From Roseinatronobacter thiooxidans (lineage in GTDB: Bacteria > Pseudomonadota > Alphaproteobacteria > Rhodobacterales > Rhodobacteraceae): DNA of 64,000 nt. The DNA lies in NCBI RefSeq assembly GCF_001870675.1, contig NZ_MEHT01000011.1, forward strand, positions 1-64,000, given 5' to 3'. Below the pieces are notes generated by a model. That model searched no databases. It had not been told where the DNA came from and saw only the letters and a program-made list of their open reading frames with translations. How positions within the stretch are numbered: position 1 is the stretch's first letter; every line of letters begins with the position of its first letter. The position numbers and the translations under genes are program-made. Positions 45,044 to 54,872 of the stretch are shown in pieces.

Positions 45044-46048
45044 TTAGTTTGCCGCAGCGATTGCGTCCTGAAATGCGCCCACAATCTCGTCGCCGACGCG
45101 TGCTGCCCATTGGTCAAAGGCGGGTTTGGTGGCTTCGCGGAACGCTGCCAGTTCCTCGTCAGTTGGTTCATAGACTTCCATGCCCTGTTCGCGCAGAAAC
45201 TCTATGCCGGTGGCGGTGCCTTCGCGGGTAATCTCGCGCTGATAGGCCATGGCTTCCTGTGCCGTCTCGCGCAGGATTGTCTGCATATCGGCATCATAGC
45301 TGTCCCATTTCGCCTGCGAGATGCCAAGGAAGATGGGGTCATAGGAATAATGCCACGCGGTCAGGTATTTCTGCACTTCATACACCTGCTGCGGAATGAT
45401 CACAGCGCCGATGGGGTTTTCCTGCCCGTCAACCACGCCCTGTTGCAGCGCCGACATTGTCTCGCCCCACTGCATCTGCTGGGGGTTCGCACCCAGCGCG
45501 TTCATCACGTCGATATACATCGGCCCTGCCACACGCATGTTCAGCCCGCGCATATCTTCGGGGCTGCGGATGGGGCGGGTGTTGTTGGTGACTTCACGAA
45601 AGCCATTCTCGCCCCATGCAAGCACGACAATGCCTTTTTCCAGCAAGATTTCCGACAGCATTTCGCCGGGTGCACCTTGGGTGGTGGCGTCCACCTGCTC
45701 ATAGTTGGAATACAGGTAGGGCAGCGAGAAGACAGCCATTTCCGGCACCAGCGGGGTTACGTTGATGGCCGATGTGACCACCAGATCCAGCGCGCCGCGC
45801 CCGACCATTTCGGCCTGCCGCATCTGGTCGCCGCCAGACAGTTGCGCATTTGGGAAAACGCGCACATCCAGCGCGCCGCCGGTGCGTTCGGCCAGCAACT
45901 CGCCAAACTTCTCAGCACCCTGATGCCAAGTGGTGGTGTCGCCGGTGTTATGCGACAGGCGCAGCGTTTCTGCGCTGACAGCGCTGAAGCTGAATGCCGT
46001 TGCAAGGGCTGCGGCAAGGGTTGTGCCATATAGACGTGCAAAGCTCAT
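45044..46048 (-). CDS. TRAP transporter solute-binding protein (DctP-like)
   Basis: 334 residues. A Sec signal peptide (TTLAAALATAFSFSAVSA) is followed by ETLRLSHNTGD, later GRGALDLVVTSAINV and LNMRVAGPMYIDVMNALGA, where the conserved Arg binds the carboxylate of the ligand. GGAGGAGGAAA precedes the ATG. The ligand is likely an organic acid; its identity is not evident. First gene of the operon, divergent from the IclR regulator. Confidence 0.95.
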   Translation of the reverse strand: MSFARLYGTTLAAALATAFSFSAVSAETLRLSHNTGDTTTWHQGAEKFGELLAERTGGALDVRVFPNAQLSGGDQMRQAEMVGRGALDLVVTSAINVTPLVPEMAVFSLPYLYSNYEQVDATTQGAPGEMLSEILLEKGIVVLAWGENGFREVTNNTRPIRSPEDMRGLNMRVAGPMYIDVMNALGANPQQMQWGETMSALQQGVVDGQENPIGAVIIPQQVYEVQKYLTAWHYSYDPIFLGISQAKWDSYDADMQTILRETAQEAMAYQREITREGTATGIEFLREQGMEVYEPTDEELAAFREATKPAFDQWAARVGDEIVGAFQDAIAAAN

Positions 46049-46104
46049 AAGTATTTCCTCCTCCAGTGGCGCGGGCCGTATATGGGGCAGCCGCTTTAAT
46101 TATT

Positions 46105-46152
46105 GTTCAGATAGTGGACCCCATTTTTTCCTGAATGCAAGAAAAACTTGCA
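46105..46152. promoter_or_regulatory. Two dyads in the dctP-iclR promoter region
   Basis: GTTCA-N5-TGGAC (46105-46119) is an imperfect palindrome and TGCAAG-N5-CTTGCA (46136-46152) is perfect. Both lie in the 148-bp gap between dctP and the divergent regulator and are plausible operators for the IclR protein. No promoter hexamers are assigned. Confidence 0.45.
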
Positions 46153-46196
46153 ACCTGCCTGATTAAAAAACAATATGTCGATAAAGCGGGCCAGTT

Positions 46197-47036
46197 ATGG
46201 CATGTGAACAGAAATCAATGGTCCATATTATGAAGCTTGATCCAACAGATTCGGCCATGGGTGGCGCGCAAAGCGTGGACCGCGCGCTTGCGCTTTTGTC
46301 CCTGATCGGGCGGCACTCTGCTTCGGGAATAGCGCTGTCAGGGCTTGTCACAGAATCGGGCTTGAACAAGGCCACAGTGCGCAGGCTTGTGCTGGCGCTG
46401 ATGCGCGCGGGGCTGGTTGAACAGGATGCGGGCACGCGCAACTATCACTTGGGCGAAGACGCGTATTTGCTGGGCCTGCTGGCGCAGGGCCGCCACGGGC
46501 TGTTGTCGCAGGCGATGGAGCAGGTGCAGCGCCTTGCGCGGGACACGGGCGATGCGGCCTTTATCTCTGTGCGGCGGGGGTTGTATTCGGTCTGTCTGCA
46601 CCGCGAGGATGGCGGGCACCCGATCCGCACCTATGCCCTAATGCCCGGCGGGCACCATCCGCTGGGGGTTGGGGCAGGTTCGCTTGCGATGCTCGCGGCC
46701 CTGCCCGATGCCGAAGTGGATGCGGTGATTGCCGCCAATCATGCAGAAGTAACGCGCAGCTATCCGCGTCTGAACCCCGACAGCCTGCGCGCGCAAGTGG
46801 CTGAAACGCGCGAGGCGGGAATCGCCCTGAACCCCGGCCTGATTTTCGAGGATTCATGGGGTCTGGGCGCCGCGCTGCATGGCCCTGACGGGCAGTTGGT
46901 GGGGGCTGTTTCCCTTGCCGCTGTGGAAAGCCGCATGAGGATGCCACGCCGCGCGGAACTTGAACACAGATTGCGGGAAACCACCCGCGCGATTGCGGCG
47001 CGATTGACCCGCACCCAGCAGGAGGACATTCAATGA
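46197..47036 (+). CDS. IclR family transcriptional regulator
   Basis: 279 residues or fewer. The N-terminal HTH (QSVDRALALLSLIG then SGLNKATVRRLVLALMRAGL) and IclR effector domain (LAALPDAEVDAVIA and SWGLGAALHGPDGQ) are clear. The start is not certain: ATG 46197 is the longest, 46230 is possible; neither has a good ribosome-binding site. The stop overlaps the thiolase start by four bases. It probably controls both the TRAP operon and the thiolase-ligase genes. Confidence 0.9.
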   Translation: MACEQKSMVHIMKLDPTDSAMGGAQSVDRALALLSLIGRHSASGIALSGLVTESGLNKATVRRLVLALMRAGLVEQDAGTRNYHLGEDAYLLGLLAQGRHGLLSQAMEQVQRLARDTGDAAFISVRRGLYSVCLHREDGGHPIRTYALMPGGHHPLGVGAGSLAMLAALPDAEVDAVIAANHAEVTRSYPRLNPDSLRAQVAETREAGIALNPGLIFEDSWGLGAALHGPDGQLVGAVSLAAVESRMRMPRRAELEHRLRETTRAIAARLTRTQQEDIQ

Positions 47037-48202
47037 CACAGGCGCAGATCATCGGCTGGGGCCATACGGTCTTTGGCAAATCCGACCACCCCGACACCGA
47101 AACCCTGATGGCCGAGGCCGTCGCGCAGGCGCTGGAGCATGCGCAGATCGGCGCGGAAGATGTCGATGGCATTTTCGCGGGCGTGTTCAACAACGGTTTC
47201 TCGAAACAGGATTTTCAGGGCGCACTGGTTGCGATGGGGGATGCACGCTTTGCCCATACCCCTGCCACACGGTTCGAGAATGCCTGCGCCACAGGATCGG
47301 CGGCATTGCATGGCGCGATGGATTTTATCGAAGCGGGGCGCGGGCGCATCGCGCTTGTCGTGGGGGCCGAAAAGATGACGGCCACGCCTATTGCCGAAGT
47401 TGGCGATATCCTTCTGGGGGCCAGCTACCGCGCTGAGGAAGCGGATGTCGAGGGCGGCTTTGCAGGGCTGTTCGGGCAGATCGCCCAAGGTTATTTCCAG
47501 CGCTATGGCGACCGCTCGGAAGAATTGGCGATGATCGCGGCCAAGAACCACGCCAATGGCATGGCCAACCCCTATGCGCATATGCGCAAGGATTTCGGCG
47601 TGGCGTTCTGCAACACTGTGTCCGAGAAGAACCCGCGTGTGGCAGGCCCGCTGCGGCGGACTGATTGCTCGCTTGTGTCGGACGGGGCGGCAGTGCTGGT
47701 GCTGGCAGATGCGCAAACGGCAGCATCCATGCCGCGCGCTATCGGGTTTCGGGCGCGGGTGCAGGCCAATGACATCATGGCGCTGTCGCGCCGCGATGTG
47801 CTGGAATTTCGCGGCGCGCGCATGGCCTGGGGTCGCGCGCTGGAACAGGCAGGCGTCACGCTGGACGACCTGAGCCTTGTGGAATCGCATGATTGTTTCA
47901 CCATCGCCGAGATGCTGGAATACGAAGCGATGGGACTGGCCGAGGCAGGGCAGGGCCACCGCGTGATCCGCGAAGGTGTCACGCAGAAAACAGGCCGCCT
48001 GCCGGTCAACCCCTCCGGCGGGTTGAAAGCCAAGGGCCATCCGATTGGGGCAACGGGCGTGTCGATGCATGTCATGGCCGCGATGCAATTGACGGGCGAG
48101 GCAGGCGAGATGCAGATCGAGGGCGCAAAACTGGCGGGCGTGTTCAATATGGGCGGCGCTGCGGTGGCCAATTACGTCTCGATCATGGAGCGGGTGAAAT
48201 GA
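47033..48202 (+). CDS. Thiolase family protein / acetyl-CoA acetyltransferase-like
   Basis: 389 residues, the SCP2-thiolase-like branch. Nucleophilic Cys in ENACATGSAALHG and C-terminal GGLKAKGHPIGATG with its His are present, plus ESHDCFTIAEMLEYEAMG. It cleaves or forms a beta-ketoacyl-CoA. It is coupled to the IclR gene upstream (ATGA) and to the acyl-CoA ligase downstream (ATGA), so it belongs to a catabolic pathway for the solute brought in by the TRAP system. Confidence 0.92.
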   Translation: MTQAQIIGWGHTVFGKSDHPDTETLMAEAVAQALEHAQIGAEDVDGIFAGVFNNGFSKQDFQGALVAMGDARFAHTPATRFENACATGSAALHGAMDFIEAGRGRIALVVGAEKMTATPIAEVGDILLGASYRAEEADVEGGFAGLFGQIAQGYFQRYGDRSEELAMIAAKNHANGMANPYAHMRKDFGVAFCNTVSEKNPRVAGPLRRTDCSLVSDGAAVLVLADAQTAASMPRAIGFRARVQANDIMALSRRDVLEFRGARMAWGRALEQAGVTLDDLSLVESHDCFTIAEMLEYEAMGLAEAGQGHRVIREGVTQKTGRLPVNPSGGLKAKGHPIGATGVSMHVMAAMQLTGEAGEMQIEGAKLAGVFNMGGAAVANYVSIMERVK

Positions 48203-49782
48203 GGGCGGACCTGTCGCAAGGGGTGACCCCCTATTCAACCCGCGTCATGAACCTGTCGCATCTTCTGTCCGAAAGCGCGCGGCGGCTGGGCGGCGGGGTG
48301 GGCTTTGTCTGGGGCGATGCGACATGGAGCTGGGCCGAGATGGAGGCGCGCGCGCGCGCCTTCGCCGCAGCACTGGCGCAGGACTATGGCATCACCAAGG
48401 GCGACCGGGTGCTGGTGCAATCGGCCAATTGCAACCAGATGTTCGAAGCGATGTTCGCCTGCTGGCGGGTGGGCGCGGTCTGGGTGCCTGCGAATTACCG
48501 ACTGTCGCCGGATGATCTGGCAGGGCTTGCGCAATCGTCGGGCGCGACGCTGCTGCTATGCGGCGCGCAGTTCCCTGACCATGCGCGCGCCTGCGCGGCC
48601 CATGTCGACGCCACCATTCTGATTGGCCCCGAATATGAGGGGCTTGTGGCGCGCCATCTGGGCGCTGTCCCCGAACCTGTCCTTGTGCAGCGCGATGATC
48701 CGGCGTGGTTCTTCTTCACCTCTGGCACCACCGGAAAGCCCAAGGCGGCGGTGCTGACGCATGGGCAACTGGCCTTTGTCGTCACCAACCACCTGTGCGA
48801 CCTGATGCCCGGCACAGGGCCGGATGATGCCTCTCTCGTGGTGGCGCCGCTGTCGCATGGCGCGGGGATTCACCAGTTGGCGCAAGTGGCGCATGGGGTG
48901 AAAACCATCCTGCCTGCGGGCGAGAAATTCGACCCCGATCAGGTCTGGGCGATGGTCGCGCGCTGGCGGGTGACCAACATGTTCACCGTGCCCACCATCG
49001 TCAAACTGCTGGTCGAACACCCCAGCGTGGACCAGCACGACCATTCCAGCCTGCGCTATGTCATCTATGCCGGCGCGCCCATGTACCGCGCCGACCAGTC
49101 CCGCGCACTGGAAAAGCTGGGGCCTGTTCTGGTGCAGTATTTCGGGCTGGGCGAGGTGACAGGCAATATTACCGTGCTGCCGCCTGCGCATCATCATCTG
49201 GACGATGCAACTATGCGCATCGGGTCTTGCGGTTTCGCGCGCACGGGCATGCAGGTGCAAATCCAGAATGCAGCGGGCGACGAGGTCGGCTTTGGCGAGA
49301 CGGGCGAGATTGCTGTCATTGGCCCCGCCGTCTTTGCCGGATATTACAACAACGCGCAGGCCAATGAGAAAAGCTTTCGCAATGGCTGGTTCCTGACGGG
49401 CGATCTGGGCCATATGGATGCGCAGGGCTTTGTCTATCTGACAGGGCGCGCGTCAGACATGTATATCTCGGGCGGATCAAACATCTACCCGCGCGAGATT
49501 GAAGAGAAGCTGCTGGAACACCCCGAGGTGTCGGAAGTGGCAGTTTTGGGTGTGCCGGACCCTGTCTGGGGCGAGGTGGGCATGGCGGTTTGCGTGCCGG
49601 TTGCAGGCGCGGAACCCGATGGGGTGTTGGAGTGGCTGGCACCGCGCCTGTCACGCTACAAGATGCCCCGCTATGTGGTGTTCTGGGACGCGTTGCCCAA
49701 ATCGGCCTATGGCAAGATCACCAAGAAAATGATCCGCGAGGAGCTGGAAGCGCGCGGCCAGTTGCCGGGGCAGGGGGGCTAG
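48199..49782 (+). CDS. Acyl-CoA synthetase (AMP-dependent ligase)
   Basis: 527 residues of the ANL superfamily. The AMP-binding P-loop FFFTSGTTGKPKAAVLTHG, YFGLGEVTGN, GWFLTGDLGHMD and the C-terminal GGSNIYPREIEE hinge and PKSAYGKITKK catalytic Lys region are complete. It activates a carboxylic acid to its CoA ester. ATG 48199 overlaps the thiolase stop by four bases; ATG 48247 is a shorter alternative. Substrate unknown. Confidence 0.93.
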   Translation: MRADLSQGVTPYSTRVMNLSHLLSESARRLGGGVGFVWGDATWSWAEMEARARAFAAALAQDYGITKGDRVLVQSANCNQMFEAMFACWRVGAVWVPANYRLSPDDLAGLAQSSGATLLLCGAQFPDHARACAAHVDATILIGPEYEGLVARHLGAVPEPVLVQRDDPAWFFFTSGTTGKPKAAVLTHGQLAFVVTNHLCDLMPGTGPDDASLVVAPLSHGAGIHQLAQVAHGVKTILPAGEKFDPDQVWAMVARWRVTNMFTVPTIVKLLVEHPSVDQHDHSSLRYVIYAGAPMYRADQSRALEKLGPVLVQYFGLGEVTGNITVLPPAHHHLDDATMRIGSCGFARTGMQVQIQNAAGDEVGFGETGEIAVIGPAVFAGYYNNAQANEKSFRNGWFLTGDLGHMDAQGFVYLTGRASDMYISGGSNIYPREIEEKLLEHPEVSEVAVLGVPDPVWGEVGMAVCVPVAGAEPDGVLEWLAPRLSRYKMPRYVVFWDALPKSAYGKITKKMIREELEARGQLPGQGG

Positions 49783-49790
49783 GGCGCGCC

Positions 49791-50612
49791 ATGCGCAAGA
49801 TCACCCATCCCGGCCCGCGCGCGCATAGGCGCGCAGATGTCCTGCCCTGTCAGGCCGTGCCCGTTTGCCTGACGCTGCGCGCAGGGCAAACCCTGACGCG
49901 CGCCATCACCGATGGGCTGGCACAGGCGGGGTTCAAAAGCGGGTATCTGCGCCTTGACGGGGCTGTTTTGTCCCCCATGGGCTATGTCACGCCCGCCCCT
50001 GCGCCGGGGGATGGGCATGCCGCGTGGTATAGCCAGACCTGTACACAGCCCTTGGCGCAAATCCGGCATGGCGGCGCGCATCTGGGGGTGCGGGAGGGTG
50101 CGGCCTTTGTCCATTGCCATGCCCTGTGGCAGGATCAGGCCATGGGCCATGTTCTGTGCGATGACAGCGTGATTTCGCAAGATGTAAGCGTCAGCGGCTG
50201 GGGCTTGCGCGGTGCCGGGCTGGTGGCGCAGCCTGATGCAGAGACGCTGTTCACCCTGTTCCGCCCTGAAGTTACACGCCCCCCGCCAGCGGCGAATGCC
50301 TGTCTGATAACCCTGCGCCCCAATCAGGATATTTGCCGCGCGCTGCTGGATATTGCCCAAGACCATCAGATCGCGCAGGCCCGTATTGAGGGGATTGGCA
50401 GCCTTGTCGGAACTGTGTTTGAGAATGCTGCAAGCCTTGAAAGCTACGCGACAGAGTTGCTGATCATTGAAGGTAATCTGCATGGGGGCAAGACGCGGCT
50501 GACAGCCGCCTCGGTCGGGTTTGACGGGGCAGGCCAGCAAGGGGTTTTGCGCGCAGGCGAGAATGCAGTTTGCGTGACCGCCGAATTGCTGATGATCTTT
50601 GCCCCTGAGTAG
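49791..50612 (+). CDS. Tandem PPC/DUF296 domain protein
   Basis: 273 residues made of two PPC (DUF296) domains. The first (about 20-150) has the His-rich motif VHCHALWQDQAMGHVL thought to bind metal. The second (about 165-270) keeps the fold (LLDIAQDHQIAQARIEGIGS and ELLIIEGNLHGG) but lacks those His. It follows the ligase by eight bases. PPC proteins are DNA-binding in plants but of uncertain role in bacteria; in this operon an enzyme or carrier role is equally possible. The ATG 49791 has only a weak upstream site. Confidence 0.8.
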   Translation: MRKITHPGPRAHRRADVLPCQAVPVCLTLRAGQTLTRAITDGLAQAGFKSGYLRLDGAVLSPMGYVTPAPAPGDGHAAWYSQTCTQPLAQIRHGGAHLGVREGAAFVHCHALWQDQAMGHVLCDDSVISQDVSVSGWGLRGAGLVAQPDAETLFTLFRPEVTRPPPAANACLITLRPNQDICRALLDIAQDHQIAQARIEGIGSLVGTVFENAASLESYATELLIIEGNLHGGKTRLTAASVGFDGAGQQGVLRAGENAVCVTAELLMIFAPE

Positions 50613-50688
50613 GGGTAAGGGCGCAAATATGGGGTGCCGTGGCGCGCGCGGGTCGGGTTCCCAAAGGCAGCGCATCTGTCTGAAAGCC

Positions 50689-50706
50689 GCCCCCACGCGT
50701 GGGGGC
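50689..50706. terminator. Perfect 18-bp GC palindrome between convergent genes
   Basis: GCCCCCACGCGTGGGGGC is self-complementary. It lies 77 bp after the PPC gene and 30 bp after dxs on the opposite strand. It lacks a loop of useful size and a T-run, so a bidirectional termination role is only inferred from position. Confidence 0.35.
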
Positions 50707-50735
50707 TGTGCTTGCCTATAGAATACCGATAGCTG

Positions 50736-52652
50736 TCATGCGCGCTTGCCCATCTGCGCCACGCCCAGAACTTCCAGCACTTTGGCCTCGATATGGGGGG
50801 CGTTCATGGCGGCCACGTCATACATGGCGCGCGGGCTGGCCTGATCGATGAAAATATCGGGCAACACCATAGAGCGGTATTTCAGCCCGTGATCGAACAC
50901 ACCTTCATCCGCCAGAAGTTGCGCGACATGGCTGCCAAACCCGCCCACGGCACCTTCTTCAATGGTGATCAGCGCTTCATGCGTGCGCGCCAGTTCAAGG
51001 ATCATCTCGCGGTCAAGCGGTTTGGCAAAGCGCGCATCGGCCACGGTTGGGGTGATCCCCTTGGCCCCCAGTGCTTCGCAGGCTTTCAGCACTTCGCCCA
51101 AACGCGTGCCAAAGGACAGGATCGCCACGCGCTTGCCTTGCCGGATCATGCGGCCCTTGCCGATTTCCAGCGGCACACCTTTGGCGGGCATCTCGACGCC
51201 CTCCCCCTCGCCACGCGGAAAGCGAAAGGCGATGGGGCCGTCGTCATGCGCGACTGCCGTGGCGACCATATGCACCAGTTCCGCCTCATCCGCGGCGGCC
51301 ATGACCACAAAGCCCGGCAGATTGGCAAGAAAGGCCACATCATAGCTGCCTGCATGGGTCGCGCCATCTGCGCCCACCAGCCCTGCGCGATCGATCGCAA
51401 AGCGCACCGGCAGGCGCTGGATGGCCACATCATGCACCACCTGATCATAGCCGCGTTGCAGGAAGGTCGAATACATCGCGCAAAAGGGTTTCATCCCGCC
51501 TGCGGCCAGCCCCGCGCAAAAGGTGACGCCATGCTGTTCGGCAATGGCCACATCGAACATGCGTTTGGGGAAGTGTTTGGCAAACAGGTCCAGCCCTGTG
51601 CCATCGGGCATGGCGGCGGTAACAGCCACGATCTTGTCATCGTTCTGCGCCTGCGCGATCAGGCTTTCAGCAAAAACCTTGGTATAGCTTGGCGCGTTGG
51701 AAGGTGATTTATGCTGCTTGCCGGTGACAAGGTCGAACTTGGCGCGCGCATGGCCCCTGTCGGCGGCCCCTTCGGCAGGCGCGTAGCCTTTGCCTTTTTG
51801 GGTCAGCACATGCACCAGCATCGGTTCATCCGCGCGCTCGCGCAGGGTGCGGAACACCCACAAAAGCTGGTCCAGATCATGCCCGTCAATGGGGCCAAGA
51901 TAGTTGAAGCCCAATTCCTCGAACAAGGTGCCGCCGACGGTGACATGCTTGAGCAGGTCTTTCGCGCGCCGCGCCCCTTCCTGAAACGGGCCGGGCAGCA
52001 GCGAGATTGCGCCTTTCATCGCCTGCTTGAGGTCTTGCACAGGTTTGTCGACATAGATGCGCGACAGGTAGCTGGACATGGCGCCGGTGGGCGGTGCAAT
52101 CGACATTTCATTGTCATTGAGCACCACAAACATGCGCTTGCCCAGATGGCCCGCATTGTTCAGCGCCTCGAATGCCATGCCCGCGCTGATAGAGCCGTCA
52201 CCGATCACGGCAATCGCATCGCCCAGTGCCGGGTCAGGTGCGCCGCCCAATTCGCGCGCCATGGTAAAGCCCAAGGCGGCCGAGATCGAGGTGGAACTAT
52301 GAGCCGCGCCAAACGGGTCATAGGGCGATTCTGAGCGTTTGGTGAAACCCGACAGCCCGTCTTGCTGGCGCAGGGTGCGGATACGGTCGCGCCGCCCTGT
52401 CAAAATCTTATGCGGGTAGCATTGGTGCGAGACGTCCCAGATCAGCCGGTCGCGCGGGGTGTCAAACACGGCATGCAATGCAACTGTCAGTTCCACAACA
52501 CCCAGGCCCGCCCCCAGATGCCCGCCTGTTTCGGACACAGCCGAGATGGTTTCCGCGCGCAATTCATCCGCCAGCTGGCGCAGTTCGCGGTCATTAAGCG
52601 ACTTCAGGTCGGCAGGTGTCTTGACCTTGTCCAGCAGCGGGGTTTGAGTCAT
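50736..52652 (-). CDS. dxs: 1-deoxy-D-xylulose-5-phosphate synthase
   Basis: 638 residues, the usual length. Joins pyruvate and glyceraldehyde-3-phosphate in the first step of the MEP isoprenoid pathway. ThDP motif [16 protein letters not shown], His in [16 protein letters not shown], and C-terminal [15 protein letters not shown] are intact. It is the last gene of the deacetylase-xseB-ispA-dxs operon, 44 bp after ispA. No second dxs is in the window. Confidence 0.97.
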   Translation of the reverse strand: MTQTPLLDKVKTPADLKSLNDRELRQLADELRAETISAVSETGGHLGAGLGVVELTVALHAVFDTPRDRLIWDVSHQCYPHKILTGRRDRIRTLRQQDGLSGFTKRSESPYDPFGAAHSSTSISAALGFTMARELGGAPDPALGDAIAVIGDGSISAGMAFEALNNAGHLGKRMFVVLNDNEMSIAPPTGAMSSYLSRIYVDKPVQDLKQAMKGAISLLPGPFQEGARRAKDLLKHVTVGGTLFEELGFNYLGPIDGHDLDQLLWVFRTLRERADEPMLVHVLTQKGKGYAPAEGAADRGHARAKFDLVTGKQHKSPSNAPSYTKVFAESLIAQAQNDDKIVAVTAAMPDGTGLDLFAKHFPKRMFDVAIAEQHGVTFCAGLAAGGMKPFCAMYSTFLQRGYDQVVHDVAIQRLPVRFAIDRAGLVGADGATHAGSYDVAFLANLPGFVVMAAADEAELVHMVATAVAHDDGPIAFRFPRGEGEGVEMPAKGVPLEIGKGRMIRQGKRVAILSFGTRLGEVLKACEALGAKGITPTVADARFAKPLDREMILELARTHEALITIEEGAVGGFGSHVAQLLADEGVFDHGLKYRSMVLPDIFIDQASPRAMYDVAAMNAPHIEAKVLEVLGVAQMGKRA

Positions 52653-52696
52653 GCCTTCACCTATTCATCCACCATATGGCGCAACGCCCGCGCCTG

Positions 52697-53572
52697 TCAG
52701 TTGCTGCGGGCGATAACGAATTGCGCAGCCTCGCGCAACTGTTGTGCGTCATTGCCATAGACCTGCAACGCCTCTTGTGCTTCGGCAATCAGGTCGCGGG
52801 CGCGGGCTTTCGCACCATCAAGGCCAAGCAATGACACAAAGGTTGCCTTGCCTGCGGCCTCATCCTTGTGCAGGCGCTTTCCTGCCAGTGCCGCATCGCC
52901 TTCAACATCGAGGATGTCATCGGCGATCTGGAACGCAAGCCCCAGCGCGCGGGCATAGGCGGCCAGATGGGTGGGGTCAGCCCCCACCATCCGCGCGCCC
53001 GCGCAGGCCGACCATTCGATCAGCGCGCCGGTTTTGCCCGCTTGCAGCGCTGTGATTTCGTCCAGTGACAGGGGCGTGGCGGCAGTTTCGGCGGCGATGT
53101 CCAGCGCTTGACCCAGCACCATGCCAGCACCCCCCGCCGCATGCGCCAGCGAGGCGATCAGCGCCAGCCGCGCCTGCGGCATAGGCGCGGCATCGTCACG
53201 CGCCAGCAAGCCAAAGGCCAGGGTTTGCAGCGCATCGCCCACAAGAATGGCGGTCGCTTCGTCCCATTTCACATGCACTGTCGGCTGGCCACGGCGCAGA
53301 TCGTCGTCATCCATCGCGGGCAGGTCGTCATGCACCAGCGAATAGGCGTGAATTGCCTCTATCGCACTTGCGGCCTGCACTGCCATCTCGGGCGCGATTC
53401 CATGCAGGCGGGCGGATTCGAGCACCAGAAACCCGCGCAGTTTCTTGCCGCCGCGCGCGGCATAGGCCATGGCTGCCCGTACCGGAGTGTCGGGCAGAGC
53501 AGCGATTTCGGCTTGCAGCCGCGCTTCGGTCAGACCTGCTGCCACCTTTAGCGCCGTGGCGAAACCGCTCAT
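52697..53572 (-). CDS. ispA: Polyprenyl synthetase, farnesyl/geranyl diphosphate synthase
   Basis: 291 residues. The two Asp-rich motifs are present: first [14 protein letters not shown], second in [13 protein letters not shown]. Condenses dimethylallyl and isopentenyl diphosphates into farnesyl diphosphate. The lysine in [12 protein letters not shown] and QxGKT are typical. The start overlaps xseB by four bases. Product chain length cannot be settled, but the operon partners and length fit IspA. Confidence 0.94.
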   Translation of the reverse strand: MSGFATALKVAAGLTEARLQAEIAALPDTPVRAAMAYAARGGKKLRGFLVLESARLHGIAPEMAVQAASAIEAIHAYSLVHDDLPAMDDDDLRRGQPTVHVKWDEATAILVGDALQTLAFGLLARDDAAPMPQARLALIASLAHAAGGAGMVLGQALDIAAETAATPLSLDEITALQAGKTGALIEWSACAGARMVGADPTHLAAYARALGLAFQIADDILDVEGDAALAGKRLHKDEAAGKATFVSLLGLDGAKARARDLIAEAQEALQVYGNDAQQLREAAQFVIARSN

Positions 53573-53808
53573 GCCGAGAATGGCTCCGTGCCCTTGGGGG
53601 TGCCGTCTTCGGACAGGCGGATCGCCTCGACCCGCATCTGGGCTTCATTCAGGCGGGTTTCGCAGTGCTTCTTCAGCTCTGCCCCGCGTTCATACAATGT
53701 GATCGACTGGTCCAGCGGCACATCACCGCGTTCCAGACGGGTGACAATCTCTTCCAGCCCGCGCAGGGCGTCTTCAAAGCTCATCTCGGTTACAGGTTTG
53801 TCGCTCAT
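53569..53808 (-). CDS. xseB: Exodeoxyribonuclease VII small subunit
   Basis: 79 residues, the normal size. The motif [20 protein letters not shown] followed by [19 protein letters not shown] is the family signature. It binds the XseA large subunit to form the single-strand nuclease. It overlaps the deacetylase gene and ispA by four bases each. Confidence 0.95.
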   Translation of the reverse strand: MSDKPVTEMSFEDALRGLEEIVTRLERGDVPLDQSITLYERGAELKKHCETRLNEAQMRVEAIRLSEDGTPKGTEPFSA

Positions 53809-54740
53809 GCGCCCTTCTCCATCAAGACACGGATATGCGCCGCGACACTGCGGCTGAGTGCCTCCAGATCATATCCCCCTTCCAGCACCGAAACCAACCG
53901 CCCCGAACAATGGCGCACGGCAATGTCGCACAGCGCGCCGGTGACCCATGCGAAATCATCTTCCAGCAGGTCAAGCTGGGCCAGCGGGTCGTCACGATGG
54001 GCATCGAATCCGGCGGAGACCAGCACCAGTTCCGGCGCAAAGCGGTCCAGTTGCGGCAGGACCATATCTTCGTAAATCTGGCGGAACTTTGCCCCGTCCG
54101 TTCCGGGGGGCAGGGGGATGTTCATGACATTGCCAAAAGCGCCACGTTCATCGGTCTTGCCGGTGCCGGGCCAAAGCGGCATCTGGTGGCTGGACACGAA
54201 AAAGGCGCGCTGCTCGTCCCACAAAAGGTCTTGCGTGCCATTGCCATGATGCACATCGAAATCGACAACCGCGACACGCTGCAAACCGTGGTGTTCCAGT
54301 GCGTGGCGTGCGGCAATCGCAACCGTGCCGAACAGGCAAAAGCCCATGGGTGTTGCGCGTTCGGCATGGTGGCCGGGGGGGCGCATGCCCACAAAGGCGT
54401 TTTGTGCCCTGTCCTGCATGACCAGATCAACCGCATGACATGCCCCGCCAACACCGCGCAGCGCCGCATTCAGCGACCCGTGCGAGACATGCGTATCGGC
54501 GTCCAGTTGGTAGATGCCCGCCGCCGGAATGGCCTGGCGAATGCGGGTCACATACTGTTCGGGGTGGCACAGCAAAAGCTGCGCGTCATGTGCCAAGGGC
54601 GCATCCAGCCGCATCAGCCCTGCAAATTCCGGTGTGTCCAATGCCGCATGGATCGCCGTGATCCGGGCGATCTGCTCGGGGTGACCGGCGGGGGTTTCAT
54701 GCGCAAGGGCGTCGGGGTGTGTGAGGTAAGCTGTCGTCAT
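53805..54740 (-). CDS. Histone deacetylase family protein
   Basis: 311 residues of the arginase/deacetylase fold. The zinc-binding and charge-relay residues appear in [17 protein letters not shown], the tandem His in RPPGHHAE and Asp in [14 protein letters not shown]. Bacterial members deacetylate acetylpolyamines, acetoin-type substrates or proteins; the real substrate is open. First gene of the isoprenoid operon. Confidence 0.93.
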   Translation of the reverse strand: MTTAYLTHPDALAHETPAGHPEQIARITAIHAALDTPEFAGLMRLDAPLAHDAQLLLCHPEQYVTRIRQAIPAAGIYQLDADTHVSHGSLNAALRGVGGACHAVDLVMQDRAQNAFVGMRPPGHHAERATPMGFCLFGTVAIAARHALEHHGLQRVAVVDFDVHHGNGTQDLLWDEQRAFFVSSHQMPLWPGTGKTDERGAFGNVMNIPLPPGTDGAKFRQIYEDMVLPQLDRFAPELVLVSAGFDAHRDDPLAQLDLLEDDFAWVTGALCDIAVRHCSGRLVSVLEGGYDLEALSRSVAAHIRVLMEKGA

Positions 54741-54872
54741 GGCGCGAAGCTAATCTATTGGTCAGGGCGGGGGAAGAGCGATTCTTTGGGTTCGGGTGCT
54801 TGTCGGCGCTGCGCGGGGGTGTCAGTGTCGGCGCAGGGCTTTGGTGCCAAAGACGATAAGGAAAAATTGCAT

